A DNA stretch of 5,418 bases from JAKEGK01 sp036507695 (GTDB lineage Bacteria; Pseudomonadota; Gammaproteobacteria; SZUA-152), in NCBI GenBank assembly GCA_036507695.1, contig DATCIR010000108.1, positions 1 to 5,418 of the forward strand, read 5' to 3'. The notes under the pieces are model-generated. The model saw only the letters and a list, made by a program, of their open reading frames with translations, ran no database searches and was not told where the DNA came from. The position numbers and the translations under genes are program-made. Below are positions 5,169-5,418 of the stretch, one piece after another. The number at the start of each line of letters is the position of its first letter. Position 1 is the first letter of the stretch.

Positions 5169-5418
5169 TCAGTTACCCGACAATTCATCCGCCAGATTCT
5201 GGCCTTCGGCGAAGTCGAGCGTGCCTTCATAAATCGCGCGGCCGGTAATGGCGCCCATTACGCCTTCGTCCGCCACGGCGCACAGGGCGCGGATATCATC
5301 CAGGTTGGTGATGCCGCCCGAGGCGATGACCGGAATATGGATCGACCGCGCGAGCTTCACGGTTGCGTCCACATTGACGCCGGACATCATGCCGTCGCGG
5401 CTGATATCCGTGTACACG
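5169..5418 (-). CDS. hisA: HisA, ProFAR isomerase, C-terminal part (5' end beyond window)
   Basis: Converts ProFAR to PRFAR, the substrate of HisF. Only the last 82 residues are visible, about a third of a protein that is normally near 245 residues. The first visible codon, GTG at 5417-5415, is an internal Val in the conserved VYTDISRDG segment and is not a start. The rest fits a HisA half-barrel: IPVIASGGITNLDDI is the C-terminal phosphate-binding loop, and GVMGAITGRAIYEGTLDF is the HisA-specific ending. HisA and HisF are homologous barrels. Here GAITGRAIYEG distinguishes HisA, whereas the HisF in this window has ADAVLAASIFHF at that place. The gene is intact as far as seen and ends with TGA at 5171-5169. 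No intrinsic terminator is evident just downstream, so read-through into the repeats and hisF is possible. Confidence 0.95.
   Translation of the reverse strand, partial: VYTDISRDGMMSGVNVDATVKLARSIHIPVIASGGITNLDDIRALCAVADEGVMGAITGRAIYEGTLDFAEGQNLADELSGN

Overview
The window carries a compact, almost entirely minus-strand block of housekeeping genes. In transcription order (right to left) they are the 3' end of hisA, then hisF, hisI, hisE, a HIT-family gene, tatA, tatB, tatC and finally yggX. The order hisA-hisF-hisI-hisE-HIT-tatABC, a YggX Fe(II)-trafficking homologue and an E. coli-like TatC core point to a proteobacterium, most likely a gammaproteobacterium, with a betaproteobacterium as the alternative. 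This is inferred from gene order and protein sequence only.

Region by region: 1-122 is AT-rich with no gene that I can support. 123-410 (+) is the C-terminal remnant of an ATP-grasp ligase, the only plus-strand coding relic. 478-765 (-) is yggX, with its own near-consensus sigma70-type promoter at 805-834. 878-2846 (-) is tatC-tatB-tatA; TatC has a long acidic C-terminal tail, and a 137-bp spacer between tatA and tatB can fold on itself. 2891-4758 (-) is the tightly packed hisF-hisI-hisE-HIT run, with an abutting TAA/ATG junction between hisF and hisI and an ATGA overlap between hisE and the HIT gene. 4759-5168 is a 410-bp gap inside the his cluster, filled almost entirely by two different palindromic repeat elements. 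5169-5418 (-) is the C-terminal third of hisA, cut by the right edge of the window.

Function: HisI, HisE, HisA and HisF carry out steps 2, 3, 4 and 5 of histidine biosynthesis (HisF as the cyclase half of the HisH-HisF synthase). TatA, TatB and TatC form the twin-arginine translocase that exports folded proteins across the inner membrane. HIT is a small nucleotide hydrolase or nucleotide-binding protein. YggX protects Fe-S proteins against oxidative damage.

I see no previously unknown multi-gene system. The most unusual content is non-coding: the nested palindromic, MITE-like element at 4800-4996, whose two inner hairpins carry the sister loops AGGGAT and ATGGAT, and the 8-nt-periodic palindrome at 5014-5112. 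Together they separate hisF from hisA.
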